A stretch of DNA of 64,000 nt from Pogonophryne albipinna (Eukaryota > Chordata > Actinopteri > Perciformes > Artedidraconidae): NCBI GenBank assembly GCA_028583405.1, contig CM053246.1, forward strand, positions 8,879,867 through 8,943,866, read 5' to 3'. The notes under the pieces were generated by a model. The model was not told the origin of the DNA. It worked only from the letters and a program-made list of their open reading frames with translations, and made no database searches. The first letter of the stretch is position 1, and each line of letters starts with the position of its first letter. The position numbers were made by a program, and so were the translations under genes. Below, piece by piece: positions 47,985 through 58,570 of this stretch.

Positions 47985-48082
47985 GTGAGACATCTCACTT
48001 CATGTTACTCTGAGAACTGGGGTTACGTAAGTAACCTATAGTTCTCATTCATAACACTCCGTTCGATGTCTCACTATGGGAT
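47985..48082 (-). repeat. DIRS internal complementary region
   Basis: 47985-48043 is the exact reverse complement of the left outer end. 48041-48082 is the exact reverse complement of the right outer end (54703-54744). The two parts overlap at GTT, as expected for the template that joins the ends of a circular DIRS intermediate. Confidence 0.9.
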
Positions 48083-48141
48083 ATTGAAACTCCCGTATTG
48101 CTAGACATGCTTATCTCGAAAATCACCAAAACAACCAGAAC

Positions 48142-49650
48142 TTAACAGGTAGAACCCTGTCTCAACACGGGGCCCAGCACTGCGCGGGCCACACTTGGAG
48201 CAGAGACATCTAGCCTGTAAAAGCGGACAAAAGTGAGCGGTGAGCACCAGCTCGCTGCTGCACAAATGTCTTGGATGGAAACACCCTTGAACAAAGCCCA
48301 GGATGTAGCCAGTCCATGAGTAGAATGAGCACGCAGGCCCGTTGGTGCATGCAAACCCTGACTCGTATAAGCCAGAGCAATCACTTCCACAATCCAGTGG
48401 GAGAGCCGTTGCCTGGTAACGGGATTGCCCTTATGAGGGTTAGCCCAGGATACAAAGAGTTGGTCATTGCATCGAAACTCTCTTGACCTGTCCATATAGG
48501 TGCGTAAAGCACGGACTGGGCACAGAAAATTCGGCCGCTGTTCCTCAGAGGAACACAGTGGCGGAGGAAATGCCTCATTGTTAATGGGGGTACATGAGCC
48601 AACCACCTTAGGTACAAAGGCAGGGTTGGGCTTCAGCAACACTCTCGTTTTCCCCGGGGCAAACTGAGTGCATGAAGGATGTACAGAGAGCGCATGAATG
48701 TCACTGACTCGCTTGGCAGATGCCAGAGCCAGTGACAGGTGTTTCATGTCAGCTTCATCCAGGGGTTCAAATGGAGGTCGAGTGAGCCCATCTAAAACCA
48801 CTGCCAAGTCCCATAAGGGCACCAGTGATCTGGAAACAGGGAGGAGCCTGCGAGCCCCTTTCATAAAACGGCAGACCAAGGGATGTTGGCTAGCCGTCTT
48901 TCCCTCAAAGCCCACATGGCATGCAGCAATAGCAGCCAGGTACACTTTGATTGTAGAGAAAGCTCTGTGTTTATCAATCATGTCCTGTAGAAATGATAGA
49001 ATCACCCCGACAGGACATTGAAAAGAGATGTGTCCTTTTTGAAGGCACCACTCCTCAAACACCCTCCACTTACAGTCATAGAGGGACCTGGTGGAGGAAG
49101 ATCTTGCACTCTGAATAGTGTTTATCACCTTCTGAGGGAGTCCCACTGTATTCAGGTTATACCACTCACGGGCCAGGCCCATAGTGCCAAGCGCTCTGGG
49201 TGTGGGTGAAAAATCGTCCCCCCCGCCTGAGACAGTATGTCTCTGCGTAGTGGGAGCTGCCACGGCTGCCCGCACAGCAGCTGATATATCTCCGCCAGTC
49301 AGTACATTGCAGGCCAGTGCGGAGCTATCAGGATCAGTGTGTGGCGTTGTTCTCTCACTCTGGCCAGAGTTGGGGGTATCAGAGCCAGGGGTGGGAACGC
49401 GTACAGAAGGACCGGAGGCCAAGCATTTAAATCGCGCATTGAAAAGAACAGCTGACATTGAGCGTTTTCTTTTGATGCGAACAGATCCACCGCGGCCCGG
49501 CCGTAACGCACCCACAGCTGACTCACAATTATTGAATGTAGAGTCCAGTCTGCATATAGTGGTGCACCTTTGGACAGCAGATCTGCCCCGAGGTTCATCA
49601 CTCCTGGTACGTGCGTCGCTCTCAGAGAGAGGAGACGTCCGCAGCTCCAT
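48142..49650 (-). pseudogene. DIRS tyrosine recombinase
   Basis: 502 codons open; the first 150 or so probably include overlap with the reverse transcriptase frame. The recombinase proper begins near SARSSSTRSLYDCKWRVFEE (SAM-like N-terminal domain). It continues through ALASAKRVSDIHALSV (first catalytic arginine), then HSTHGLATSWALFKG, and ends with the nucleophile in TFVRFYRLD (Tyr about residue 478). Normally the box is H-x-x-R; here residue 445 is His (codon at 48316-48318), a loss of the second catalytic arginine explainable by one CpG transition. The enzyme would join the circular DNA into the genome without leaving a target duplication. Frame otherwise intact. Confidence 0.88.
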
Positions 49651-51749
49651 AAGATCAGTTTACGTGCCAGCATGTGTAACTGGAGAGAACGCAAACCCCC
49701 TTGGCGGTTTATTTACGATATTGTGGTCGTGTTGTCTGTCCTCACGAGGACATGATGTCCTCTGAGAAAAGGCAGAAAGCGTTTCAGGGTGAGGAACACC
49801 GCTAAAAGCTCCAGATAATTTATGTGTGACCGTTGGAGGTCTCTGCTCCAGAGACCCCTCACAGGTCGACCTTCGTATATACCCCCCCAGCCCGTCAGAC
49901 ATGCGTCTGTGGTGACCACCTTCCGCGATAGGACAGCACCCATAGGCACGCCCCGTACTAGAAAAGTCGGGTGCAGCCAGTGGCGCAGTGCCATTACGCA
50001 TTTCATAGTGACCATCACTCTCCGCGCGCCATGACGCACGGGGTCCAGTCTGAGGGCAGCTACCCAGCGCTGAAACTCCCTCATATGTAAGCGTCCCAGT
50101 CGTACCACCAGGATGGCTGACGCCATGAGCCCCAGTAACCGCAGACATGATCTGAAGAGAACATATCTGCGTGGCTGGAAATGAGCGAGGCAAGCTCTGA
50201 AGGCTTTCACTCTCTCTGCTGACAGATGGGCTGTAAAGGGCTCCGAATTCAGGCGTAGGCCCAGGAAGAGTACAGTCTGGGCTGGGGACAACATGCTCTT
50301 TTCTGTGTTTATTACGAAACCCAGGTCGAGCAGGTGTTTTACGAGGACATTCGTCTGCGTAATAGCCTCTTGCTCCGACTGTGCGAGAAGGAGCCAATCG
50401 TCCAGATAAGTTGCCAGGCGAATACCCTGTTGTCTTAACGGGGCTATCGCGGCTTCCGTACACCGTACAAACACTCGTGGGCTGAGAGACAGACCGAAGG
50501 GAAGTACTCTGTACTCGTAACAGACACCCTGAAAGGCGAACCTCAGATATTTCCTGTGTGGATAATATACTGGGATGTGGAAATACGCGTCTTTCAGGTC
50601 GACTGATGTGAACCAATCGTTTTGGCGCACGAGACGCAACAGAGATGTGTGAGTGAGCATTCTGAATTTGTATCTTTTGAGATATTTGTTCAGAGCCCTC
50701 AAATCTAGTATAGGCCGAATCCCGTTCCCTCCCCGTTTGGGAACGAGGAAATACTTGGAATAAAAGCCACTCTGACTCTGTTCGGAGGGTATTATAGATA
50801 TAGCCTTCTTGTCTAGTAGCGAGAGGATCTCTTGCTCTAGAATATGGGCCGACTCTCCCCGGGCTTGCGAATGCAGAATGCCCGAAAAGTGAGGGGGGGT
50901 GACAGCGAATTGGAGTCTGTAACCCCGTGTTATTGTCTTGAAAACCCAAGCAGAATCTGTGAGCATCCTCCACTTTTCGCTTCTCAAAGCGAGTGGAGAT
51001 GTCGCATCCCTGTCGTCTGCCCTCTGTGTCTTTATTTGTCGTGTTATGGGGCCCTCTAGTGTCTGAACACGGTGGTACCCCAGGTTGACAACCCCGGCCG
51101 ACACTGCGCATGCGCGTGGCGGTGATGCCTTCACAGCCCCGTCCATCGTCCGCCATCTGAGAGAGGTAGCAGCCACTCTTAGAAGGCGGGTAGACGTCAG
51201 ACTGTTTATTGTTTTTATTGTCTTTCTTTTCATTTTTATTGACTGCGCCCTTGGCTTTAAGCCTGGAAACGACAGTGGAAAATGATTTATTAAAAGACAA
51301 TAGTGATGACATGTGTTTGTGTGACTTAAACGAGCAGCGGAGCTTGCTGTCGTTGATGTTAAGTCCATTTCCCTCATGGCGCGAACTTGAGGATGACGTT
51401 CTGACATCACTCGAGGCGGCGGGAAGATGGGGGCATGGTTGCACCCCGGAAACACATGAGCTCGAGGAAAGGAGAGGAGGCTGTCAGGCCGCCCTCTTCT
51501 TCTTCCTCGTCTGGTGGCTGAAAGTCTGGGCCGGCTGTGCCTGAGCGGCTGCTGCCGGAACCGGAGACTTTCTTGGCCAGCTCGTCCTCGCCTCGTGTCT
51601 GGGCTGGAGACCCGGGGCGGGCTGTGGCCTCTGCTGTTTCGGGATCTTGAAACAGGCAGGGCATGAGGCAGCCTGAGCGAAGGACTGCCGCGGGGCCGTT
51701 GAAGGCAGCGGCTGGACCCTTCAGGGAAGACAAAGCTGGAGAGCCTCAT
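49150..51749 (-). pseudogene. DIRS reverse transcriptase-RNase H
   Basis: Open from 51749 to a stop at 49713. Reverse transcriptase landmarks: GFYSKYFLVPKRGGNGIRPI, LDLRALN, FTSVDLKDAYFHIPV (motif A), FGLSLSPRVF (motif B), and TYLDDWLLL (motif C, both aspartates kept). RNase H follows: VVTTDACLTGWGG, YLELLAVFLTL and VRTDNTTT. The same frame continues after the TAA at 49713-49715 (NRQGGLRSLQLHMLARKLIL, HVPGVMNLGADLLSKG, DLFASKENAQCQLFFS) to a second in-frame TGA at 49299-49301 and then a short tail ending about 49150. Two nonsense changes, so a pseudogene in this copy. The start lies upstream and overlaps gag. Confidence 0.88.
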
Positions 51750-51761
51750 CCTCCTTATTTT

Positions 51762-52079
51762 TCACACGGATTCACACCGCTGCTGCATCGAAGCTAGAGT
51801 TGGGCCAAATATGCCCTCGGGAACAATAGGCATGTCCAAGACGTCCTCTTTATCCCGGTCTGGAAGGTTCGTCAGGGTAAGCCACCTGGCTCTCTCCTGT
51901 ACCACAATTATCCCCAGTGCTTTGCCCGTGGCTTGGACTGCACAGCGCTGCACACGGAGGCAAATGTCCGTGATCGCTGCAGGCTCAGGTTTGATCGTCA
52001 TGTCCTCGCAGAGCTCCGCCTGGTAGGCGGTCAGCAGCGAGGAGACGTTGAGAGCCCTGGCGGACAAAGCTGCGGTTTA
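51762..52079 (-). pseudogene. DIRS Gag, C-terminal part
   Basis: Encodes SARALNVSSLLTAYQAEL, ITDICLRVQRCAVQATGKAL and VVQERARWLTLTNLPDRDKE, DVLDMPIVPEGIFGPTLASM. This pattern is conserved in DIRS Gag proteins. It is cut off from its N-terminal part by the L2 LINE. Ends just before the reverse transcriptase frame. Confidence 0.8.
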
Positions 52080-53142
52080 TAGGCAAGGCAAGGCAAGGCA
52101 AGGCAAGTTTATTTATATAGCACTTTTCAACACAAGGCAATTCAAAGTGCTTTACAAAAAAATGAAAGACATTAAGAAAATGGCATTTAAAATCAGTCAT
52201 TAAAAAGAAAAGCTAATAAAATAAACATTAAAAGAAAAAATACATGGATAAAAGTTACAGTGCAGTCTAAGATATGAATAGTTCAATTAAAAGCAGCGAC
52301 AAAAAGAAAAGTCTTCAGCCTGGATTTAAAAGTAGTCAGAGTTGCAGCGGACCTGCAGGTTTCTGGGAGTTTGTTCCAGATATTTGGAGCATAATAACTG
52401 AACGCTGCTTTACCATGTTTAGTTCTGACTCTGGGGACAGAAAGCTGACCAGTCCCTGAAGACCTGAGAGATCTGGATGGTTCATAATTTAGCAGGAGGT
52501 CAGAAATGTATTTTGGGCCTAAACCATTCAGTGCTTTATAAACCAGCAGCAGTATTTTGAAATCTATTCTTTGACACACAGGAAGCCAGTGTAAAGACTT
52601 CAGAACAGGAGTGATGTGATCCACTTTCTTAGTGTTAGTGAGGACTCGAGCCGGGGCGTTCTGAATCAGCTGCAGCTTTCTAATAGATTTTTTAGTGAGA
52701 CCTGTGAAGACACCATTGCAGTAGTCGAGTCTACTGAGGATAAAAGCATGGACAAGTTTTTACAAATCCTGCTGTGACATTAGTTTTTTAATCCTTTATA
52801 TATTCTTTAGGTGATAGTAGGCTGATTTAGTAACTGTTTTAATGTGACTGTTGAAACTCAGGTCAGAGTCCATGACTACACCTAGATTTCTGGCTTTATC
52901 TGTTGTTTTGAACATTGCAGACTGAAGCTCAGCGCTAACTTTTATACGTTCTGCCTTGGCTCCAAAAACCATTACCTCAGTTTTATCTTTGTTTAATTGG
53001 AGAAAGTTCTGACACATCCAGTCATTGATTTGTTCAATGCACTTACTCAGTGTTTGAATTGGAGCATAGTCTCCTGGTGAAATTGTTACGTAAATTTGTG
53101 TGTCATCCGCATAGCTATGGTAACTTATTTTGTTGCTCGGTG
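52080..53142 (-). mobile_element. 5'-truncated L2-type LINE inserted in DIRS gag
   Basis: The 3' end lies at 52080 with an AAGGC-type repeat tail (AGGCAAGGCAAGGCAAGG) and a TTTATTTATATAGCACTTTT untranslated end. The 5' end is truncated at about 53142, inside the reverse transcriptase. Orientation is the same as the DIRS element. No clear target duplication; a little of gag seems lost. Confidence 0.88.
52283..53142 (-). pseudogene. L2 LINE reverse transcriptase, C-terminal half
   Basis: Reads SYHSYADDTQIYVTISPGDY (catalytic motif intact), CIEQINDWMCQNFLQLNKDK, RNLGVVMDSDLSFNSHIKTV and LKNI. Two stops in the following 60 bases (about 52798 and 52767) interrupt it. The same frame resumes with HAFILSRLDYCNGVFTGL, QLIQNAPARVLTNT, DHITPVLKSLHWLPVCQRID and a C-terminus ending TTFKSRLKTFLF. 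The 5' half of the polymerase and the endonuclease are absent. Confidence 0.88.
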
Positions 53143-53145
53143 CCG

Positions 53146-54120
53146 AAGCCAGCCGCGGTTGGAGGTGGGCTGCCACCAGCGGTTCCATGGGCGGCATGCG
53201 GAGCAGGCCGAGCTTCTCCATGCCGACACAGTCCAAAGAGGAGGCACCCTGGATTGGGGCCTTGTTGCTGAAAGGGCGGTCTCTCCACGAGACCGACACC
53301 TCGTCCAGCATCTCTGGAATGACTGGGAGAAGCTGCTTCCTCATCCTCGCTGCTTGGGGCAAGTTCTTCCCCTCATAGCGAGATCTGGAGGTCTCCTTGG
53401 CCACTTCAGGCCAGGGGATGTCCAGCCTGGACGCAGCGCGTTGGCACACGGCCTGTAAGTCCATACTGAGGCAGGGCGAAGCTGGTGTGCTTTCGCCCGG
53501 GGGAGCGGACATCGCATCCGGCTTGGCAGCCTGGGCAGATGAAACGAAGATGTCATCTTCGTGCTCATCCGAGTCAGATAAGAGGAACTCAGAGGCATCC
53601 TCTTCATCCTCCTCCATATAATCCAGCTGTAGGACATCCTCCGCTGGTGGAACCACGGTGAGGTCCAGTTGGGAGCCCCAGCTTGACACAGCGCGGGGCT
53701 CCGCTCTCGTGGCTCTTGCCGCCACCGGGCCCCAGCCTGACATGGCGCGGGGCTCCGATTCCGCGGCTACCGCCGTTGTTGAGCCCCAGCCTGACACAGC
53801 GCGGGGCTCAATCTCCGCGGCGGTCGCCACCATGTCCCGATTGCCGGTCGGCGAATCAACGGACATGAAGGGGTCCCGTCCCGACAGGCTAGCTTGGCGC
53901 GCTAGCCGTCGGCGGAGGCTCTTGATGGTGAAGCGGGCACAATGTCCGCACAAACCGGGGGTATCGATAGGTTCCTGGGCGTGTTCCAGCCCAAGGCAGG
54001 ACGAGCAGACCTGGTGTGAGTCCGTGCCCGAGATCCTAAACCCGCAGCCGCAGAGCCGAGCCTCCGACTCCTCTGGTGTGAGGGAGAGAAGGGTCCATCC
54101 TCCTTTGCCGGGGTGTCGGC
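53146..54120 (-). pseudogene. DIRS Gag, N-terminal part
   Basis: Starts within about 54060-54120 (start codon not resolved). An N-terminal Cys/His cluster reads CGCGFRISGTDSHQVCSSC, then LGLEHAQ and CGHCARF, probably zinc-binding. Next come a basic stretch (KSLRRRLARQ), imperfect repeats of EPRAVSGWGS-type, a very acidic segment (DYMEEDEEDASEFLLSDSDE), and DIPWPEVAKETSRSRYEGKN. It ends with PPMEPLVAAHLQPRLASAPS, where the L2 insertion begins. Repeats near 53680-53830 differ in number between frames but keep the reading open. Confidence 0.75.
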
Positions 54121-54440
54121 GCGGAGGGACAAGCTAGTAACAGGTATGTTACTGTTTGAAGAAAAAATCAAACCTTACCGTTATTTCGAAAGAAAAAACG
54201 GCGGGGTAGATTTTTCTTTCAAAAATATTACCTGGTGTGTTAATATCTTTCTTATCTCCGTCTCCTCTGGTGTGAGGGAGAGAAGAGTCCGTCCCCGCTC
54301 GCCGTGGTGTCAGCGCGGAGGGATAAACTAGCAACAGGTATGTTACTGTTTGAAGAAAAAATCAAACCTTACCGTTATTTCGAAAGAAAAAACGGCAGGG
54401 CAGATTACAATATTAACTGGTGTGTTAATATTTGTTCAAT
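54069..54440 (-). repeat. 194-bp tandem duplication in the DIRS leader
   Basis: TCCTCTGGTGTGAGGGAGAG at 54069 recurs at 54263, and both copies continue through GGAGGGA, AACAGGTATGTTACTGTTTG and CCTTACCGTTATTTCG to a TGGTGTGTTAATAT end. The block spans the start of gag and the upstream leader. Confidence 0.9.
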
Positions 54441-54545
54441 TCTTCTGCAAAGCAAAAAAGTAACCGGCAAGCGCCCGTCGACCGAATATTAGCTTGGGTT
54501 CAGTCTGTGGACCGTTAAGCTAGCCCGGCTACTGATATTCGAGAT

Positions 54546-54744
54546 GTGCTCTGAAGCGAGAAGATGTGTTTGAATGACGTTGCGACGTAGCGCAAGCAAC
54601 TTAAAGGGTGGGTGGATTCCCTGACGTAGACGTCAAAATCACCAGCCAATCAGGATTGGCGTAATGAGATTGATGCTTCTGTTTGCATACGCGTTGAGGC
54701 GCATCCCATAGTGAGACATCGAACGGAGTGTTATGAATGAGAAC
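54546..54744 (-). repeat. DIRS 5' terminal repeat
   Basis: 54546-54716 is inverted relative to 47788-47962 with a few substitutions. The outer 42 bases match the internal complementary region exactly. Confidence 0.9.
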
Positions 54745-55219
54745 TCCTCAATTAACGTGTAGGTAGATTTAGGTACTTCCCCTTCGATTATATTGGCTCT
54801 AACGGTTCAAAAGAGATGTCAATCACCAAAATCGACCAATGGGTTCCAGAGAAACGGCGAATGTACCCAAATGTATTTACTTATTGTGCTCATTTTATGT
54901 TGCTATGACTTTGGAATAAATAGACAAAATCACCAATCCCAAGATTTGATGGATTGGATAGGAAACAAAGGGGACAGTCATATGATAGTTTTTAGCTTGC
55001 ATTTTATAGAATGGACTGACAGCTCTGCTGCCTGTGATTTCTGTGACCGGGCGGAGTCCTTGGCCAAGTGGATGTATATATTTTTGCTCTCTTATCATAA
55101 ATAGCTAAACTTAGAAGTTGTCTGTCTTTCCTGGAATTTTGAACACAACATAAGAATAATTTGTGGTATTTATTCTAGCGGTTTTCCAAGTGCTCAAATC
55201 ACTTTACATTAAATGATAT
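54745..55219. other. Nothing recognised
   Basis: A 103-codon frame (54793-55104) has no family resemblance. The end (55175-55219, CCAAGTGCTCAAATCACTTTACATT) looks like part of an interspersed repeat that continues at 56538 on the other side of the pogo-like element. Confidence 0.4.
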
Positions 55220-55757
55220 TACCGTACTTTTCGGACTATAAAGCGCACCTGAATATAAGCCGCAGCAGCTAAATTGAACGATGTGTAAACCGCACTGGAC
55301 TATAAGCCGCAAGTGTTTTAATGTTTAATTACCATATGTAAGGGTTCGTGCACAGAGGGGATTGTCGGGAAAGAGATGGCTGTTTGAGGAAGCTCCCATT
55401 TATTAACATTTCAACAAACAAGTTGCATATTTGCATAACGTATTCAAGTGTTACCATTTAGTGCAATAGTAGCTACAGAACATGTACTGTGCTGTGTAAA
55501 CTACTGTATCACATAGCGTTTCAGACACACAAACTTTTCAACTTTCAAACCACTGATCTACATTATAGCCTACAGTAGTACCATAACAAAAAACAAAGCT
55601 TACAGCGCTTGACGAGGCAATATCAATGGCTAAATTAAATGTGTTTTTTTAAAAGTGCAAAATAAAGTGCCTATAACACGACAGTAAGCGCGTAAGCCTA
55701 AAGTTGCAGTAACACGGCTGCTTAAAATATACGGTAATCGGCCTACCAGAAAAGTCA

Positions 55758-56050
55758 TTAATCCTCATCTTCGTCTTCTTCCTGCGTACTAAAACCAACA
55801 AAGTCCTCATCTTCAGTGTCGGAAACGAACAGGCTCAGGGTGGCTTCGTCAGCCACTCTCCTCTCTCCTTCGTTGTCGCTCTCAAAACCAACGAACTCCT
55901 CTTCGTCACTGTCGGAATCGAACAGCCTCTGAAGGGCCTCAGCTATGGCGGCGTCCTCCTCTTCATCACGCAGCAGTCCAGCCTTTCGGAACCCGTTGGT
56001 GATCGTGGATGTTTTTGACACTCCTCCACGCTGTCAGGATCCACTCGCAA
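55758..56050 (-). pseudogene. Pogo-type transposase acidic C-terminus
   Basis: ILTAWRSVK (in one frame, about 56010-56040), then by frame change TITNGFRKAGLLRDEEEDAA and two copies of an acidic motif (SDSDEEEFVGFESDNE and SDTEDEDFVGFS). This is the typical C-terminal tail of this transposase group. The catalytic domain between this and the N-terminus is gone. Confidence 0.75.
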
Positions 56051-56084
56051 ACTTGAGCGAAAGTTGCTTTTCGTATGCGACCAG

Positions 56085-56270
56085 TTTTGGTGAATGATTT
56101 ATCGCCAGATTGACTGCCTTTAACTTAAAAGCTGCATCATATGCATGTCTACGTTTGTTTTCCATAATGAGGGTTTGTGCATGAAAACTTCCTTTGCACA
56201 AACTGTCTCGCTCTCGTAATGTCTGTCTGTCTTGCTCTCGTTCTGTCTCTCGTACCACTCTCGGTTCCAC
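56085..56270 (-). pseudogene. Pogo-type transposase N-terminus (Brinker-like DNA-binding domain)
   Basis: After a short leader, MENKRRHAYDAAFKLKAVNL and AINHSP form the first helix and turn of the Brinker-type helix-turn-helix seen in a fish/vertebrate pogo subfamily. After AINHSPKL the sequence no longer matches. A TGA at 56034-56036 closes the frame. The upstream methionine at 56270 is probably not the native start; MENKRR at about 56165 fits better. Confidence 0.75.
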
Positions 56271-56801
56271 TTTTACTTTTGCGCGCTACCTGTCTCACTC
56301 TTTTCCGGCCTCCAGCTTTTCCTGCTGGAGCCCGCCGCTTAAAGGTGGGGGGTGCGGACAGGCCATAGAGCCCATAGAGTTAAAGGTGGTGGACTGTAAC
56401 CTGTAAAATCCATAGATTTAGGAGGTCCCCTAGTGGCCGTTAGCTGTACAAATCCATAGATTAGCCGCACCGTTATATAAACCGCAGGGTCGAAAAATGG
56501 GGAAAAAGTCGCGGCTTATAGTCCGAAAAGTACGGTACATAATATTACACATGTACAATACAAATACAAATAGGGAGGGATGAAACCCTCTTTAATGGTC
56601 ACACATGCAGAGCACACAGCACACACAGTGACATTTGTTCTCTGCTTTTAACCCATCCTAGTACACATGTAAGACATTCCATACGTATATGGTTACATAA
56701 CTCCGTAAGGTATCTTTTAAACCAGGTCTGCACACTGAATTTATCCAGAGATTTCAACTACATTAGAGTATTTAGTCAAGTATAGAGTGGTGCAAAAACA
56801 A

Positions 56802-56965
56802 GTCCTAAAACCCGAAAATAACTTAGCATTTTACCACGTCCGGTTCCCTCAACTCGAAGTCAACGTTTTTTTAATGGTTTGAAGACAGTAATAAGGTTTG
56901 TGGTTAAAAATGCCTAAGAGATTTTCCCGTTTCATTCTCCAAAAAGAATAGGTCAGCAATTATTC
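56802..56965 (+). repeat. Diverged repeat shared with 20567-20735
   Basis: Same blocks in the same order and orientation as at 20.6 kb (AAGTCCTAAAACCCG, CCGGTTCCCTC, AACGTTTTTTTA, GTGGTTAAA, AAGAGATTTTCCCGTTTCATTCTCC). Confidence 0.55.
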
Positions 56966-58364
56966 CACTCATGAATGTCTGAATCTTCTGTGTCTTAAAA
57001 ACGGCGGTTGCTAACAAGTGAGTAAACGACCTAATCATGCCAACACAAGACTGCCTTTGGGTTAATGGTAATGTGCAGCAATGACACTGTGTTATGGTAT
57101 TGTCATGTCATGTCATGTAAAGCTAAGCATTAGTTTTTATTTGTAAAAACTAACGCTAACAACAGTATGAATATCGCCCATAACAACATAAAACAATGTT
57201 GGAGCTTATCTCATGTTGCTTTCAAACCTACAAAGCAAGATTATATTACAAACATGACTTCTCCATCTATTGACTCTTCTGCAGAGTAATGTGGCTGATG
57301 GTATGCTACTATGGTAGCCATTCGTTATATTAAGAGTCATCATTTTACAACTCAAGGTGGCAATTATATTAAATGTTTCTTATACTGTATGTATGTACCT
57401 TGCCACCCCAGCCTATTGCTTGATAAGTAATGTTGCAAGTTCAGCTTTATGCCACACAATATTGAGTTCTATTGTCAGAGCTCTCCGCTTAGACCTTAAA
57501 ATTCAAGACTTAGTTGTATACGACGCTTAGACACTGTTGACACATGACAGTGAACACCTTCCTGCGGCTCAATAAGTTGGAATTGTACAGCAAGGTATTT
57601 GATAAACTATAAGCAAATTCTATGTGACATACATCTATGATTTTGTCTTTTAAAATACTCTATAACTGGTGACAGCTGTCATACTGTAGGTGCCTTTGTG
57701 AATTACCAGCTGGTAAAATGCCACATACTTGGAATATTCAATCTGAAGTTGTCATTCTCACATCCTGAACAAAACCCTCAAGGGACTAACGAATGTGAGG
57801 TGATTGAAAATGATATAGATTTGTATTAAACTTGAAGACTTTGTATACGTTAAGCATTAACAAAAGTAATCAACGAGGCCATACCCATAAACTATTTGCA
57901 CTATATTCTAATGCAAGGTTCAGGTATCATACAAGTAGGTTAGAACATACAGTACATGTTCTGACAGGCGGAGCCTCTCATGTATTACGATGATGCAATC
58001 CAAAAACAGCTCACATACTCTGTCCTCTTGAGACTTTCTAGCTGACAATGACATGTCTCCCAAGGGCAAATATACTGTAATTACAAACCTGTGTGCATCC
58101 ATGGAAATACACGCACACACACACACACACTAAACAAGTGGTGATGTTTTTGACAGCTGCCATCAGCCACCTCTGCTTCCAATCCTTTTATCTGACTACA
58201 ACATCATGCATGGCCCAGGGGAGATCCACACCCACACACGCATGCAAATGTACTGGCGTCAATACCTCCATCTCCCCATCCCTCCAACCGCAAACACCTC
58301 TGCTGTTTGATCTCTCCTATCTATTCCCTCTGTTTAATCCCTGTTTCTCTCTTGGCCTCCACCA
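56966..58364. other. No supported gene
   Basis: Contains a (CA)n of about 10 units (58109-58129) and CT-rich DNA near 58270-58350. Nothing else identified. Confidence 0.4.
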
Positions 58365-58570
58365 AATGAAATGCAAATAGCTCGGCATAACCTTGGGCGT
58401 CATTTATCTAAATTATAGTGCCGAGTGTGGATCCCCAAAGGGCGCCCATATGCTAGCGCAGTTAGCGTCATTAGCTTCATTAGCCCGTGTCAGACCATTA
58501 ATTACACATCAAGCCTATCAGTCAGCTGGGGCTTGGGGTTCTCATCCACTCTGGACTTCAATGGGCAGGG
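58365..58570. other. Candidate conserved non-coding element
   Basis: Dense with motifs of vertebrate developmental enhancers: ATGCAAAT octamer (58371-58378), TAATTA (58499-58504), repeated ATTAGC (58469-58485). The composition is non-repetitive and balanced and no coding frame explains it. This is inference from appearance only. Confidence 0.25.

Larger units (their letters stand above)
47740..54744 (-). mobile_element. DIRS retrotransposon, structurally complete, with an L2 insertion
   Basis: A 7.0-kb minus-strand element encoding Gag, reverse transcriptase/RNase H and tyrosine recombinase. It has inverted terminal repeats (47788-47962 and 54546-54716, about 170 bp with few differences) and an internal complementary region (47985-48082) next to the 3' repeat that matches the outer ends of both termini, the hallmark of DIRS elements. 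Both ends are AAC. About 1.06 kb belongs to an inserted L2 LINE. Reading frames carry stops and a lost catalytic residue, so it is not autonomous. Confidence 0.92.
55222..56535 (-). mobile_element. Internally deleted pogo-like (Tc1/mariner group) transposon
   Basis: Terminal inverted repeats CCGTACTTTTCGGACTATAA (left; the right end is the inverse TTATAGTCCGAAAAGTACGG) are bounded by TA at 55220-55221 and 56536-56537. On the minus strand it keeps the N-terminal DNA-binding part and the acidic C-terminus of a pogo-type transposase. The DDE catalytic core is deleted. Confidence 0.9.

Noticed and set aside
49660..51444. 594-codon minus frame overlapping the DIRS polymerase
   Set aside because: Offset frame; reverse transcriptase motifs are all in the 51749-49713 frame.
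53658..54137. 159-codon plus frame in the DIRS gag region
   Set aside because: Antisense shadow of gag, held open by its repeats.
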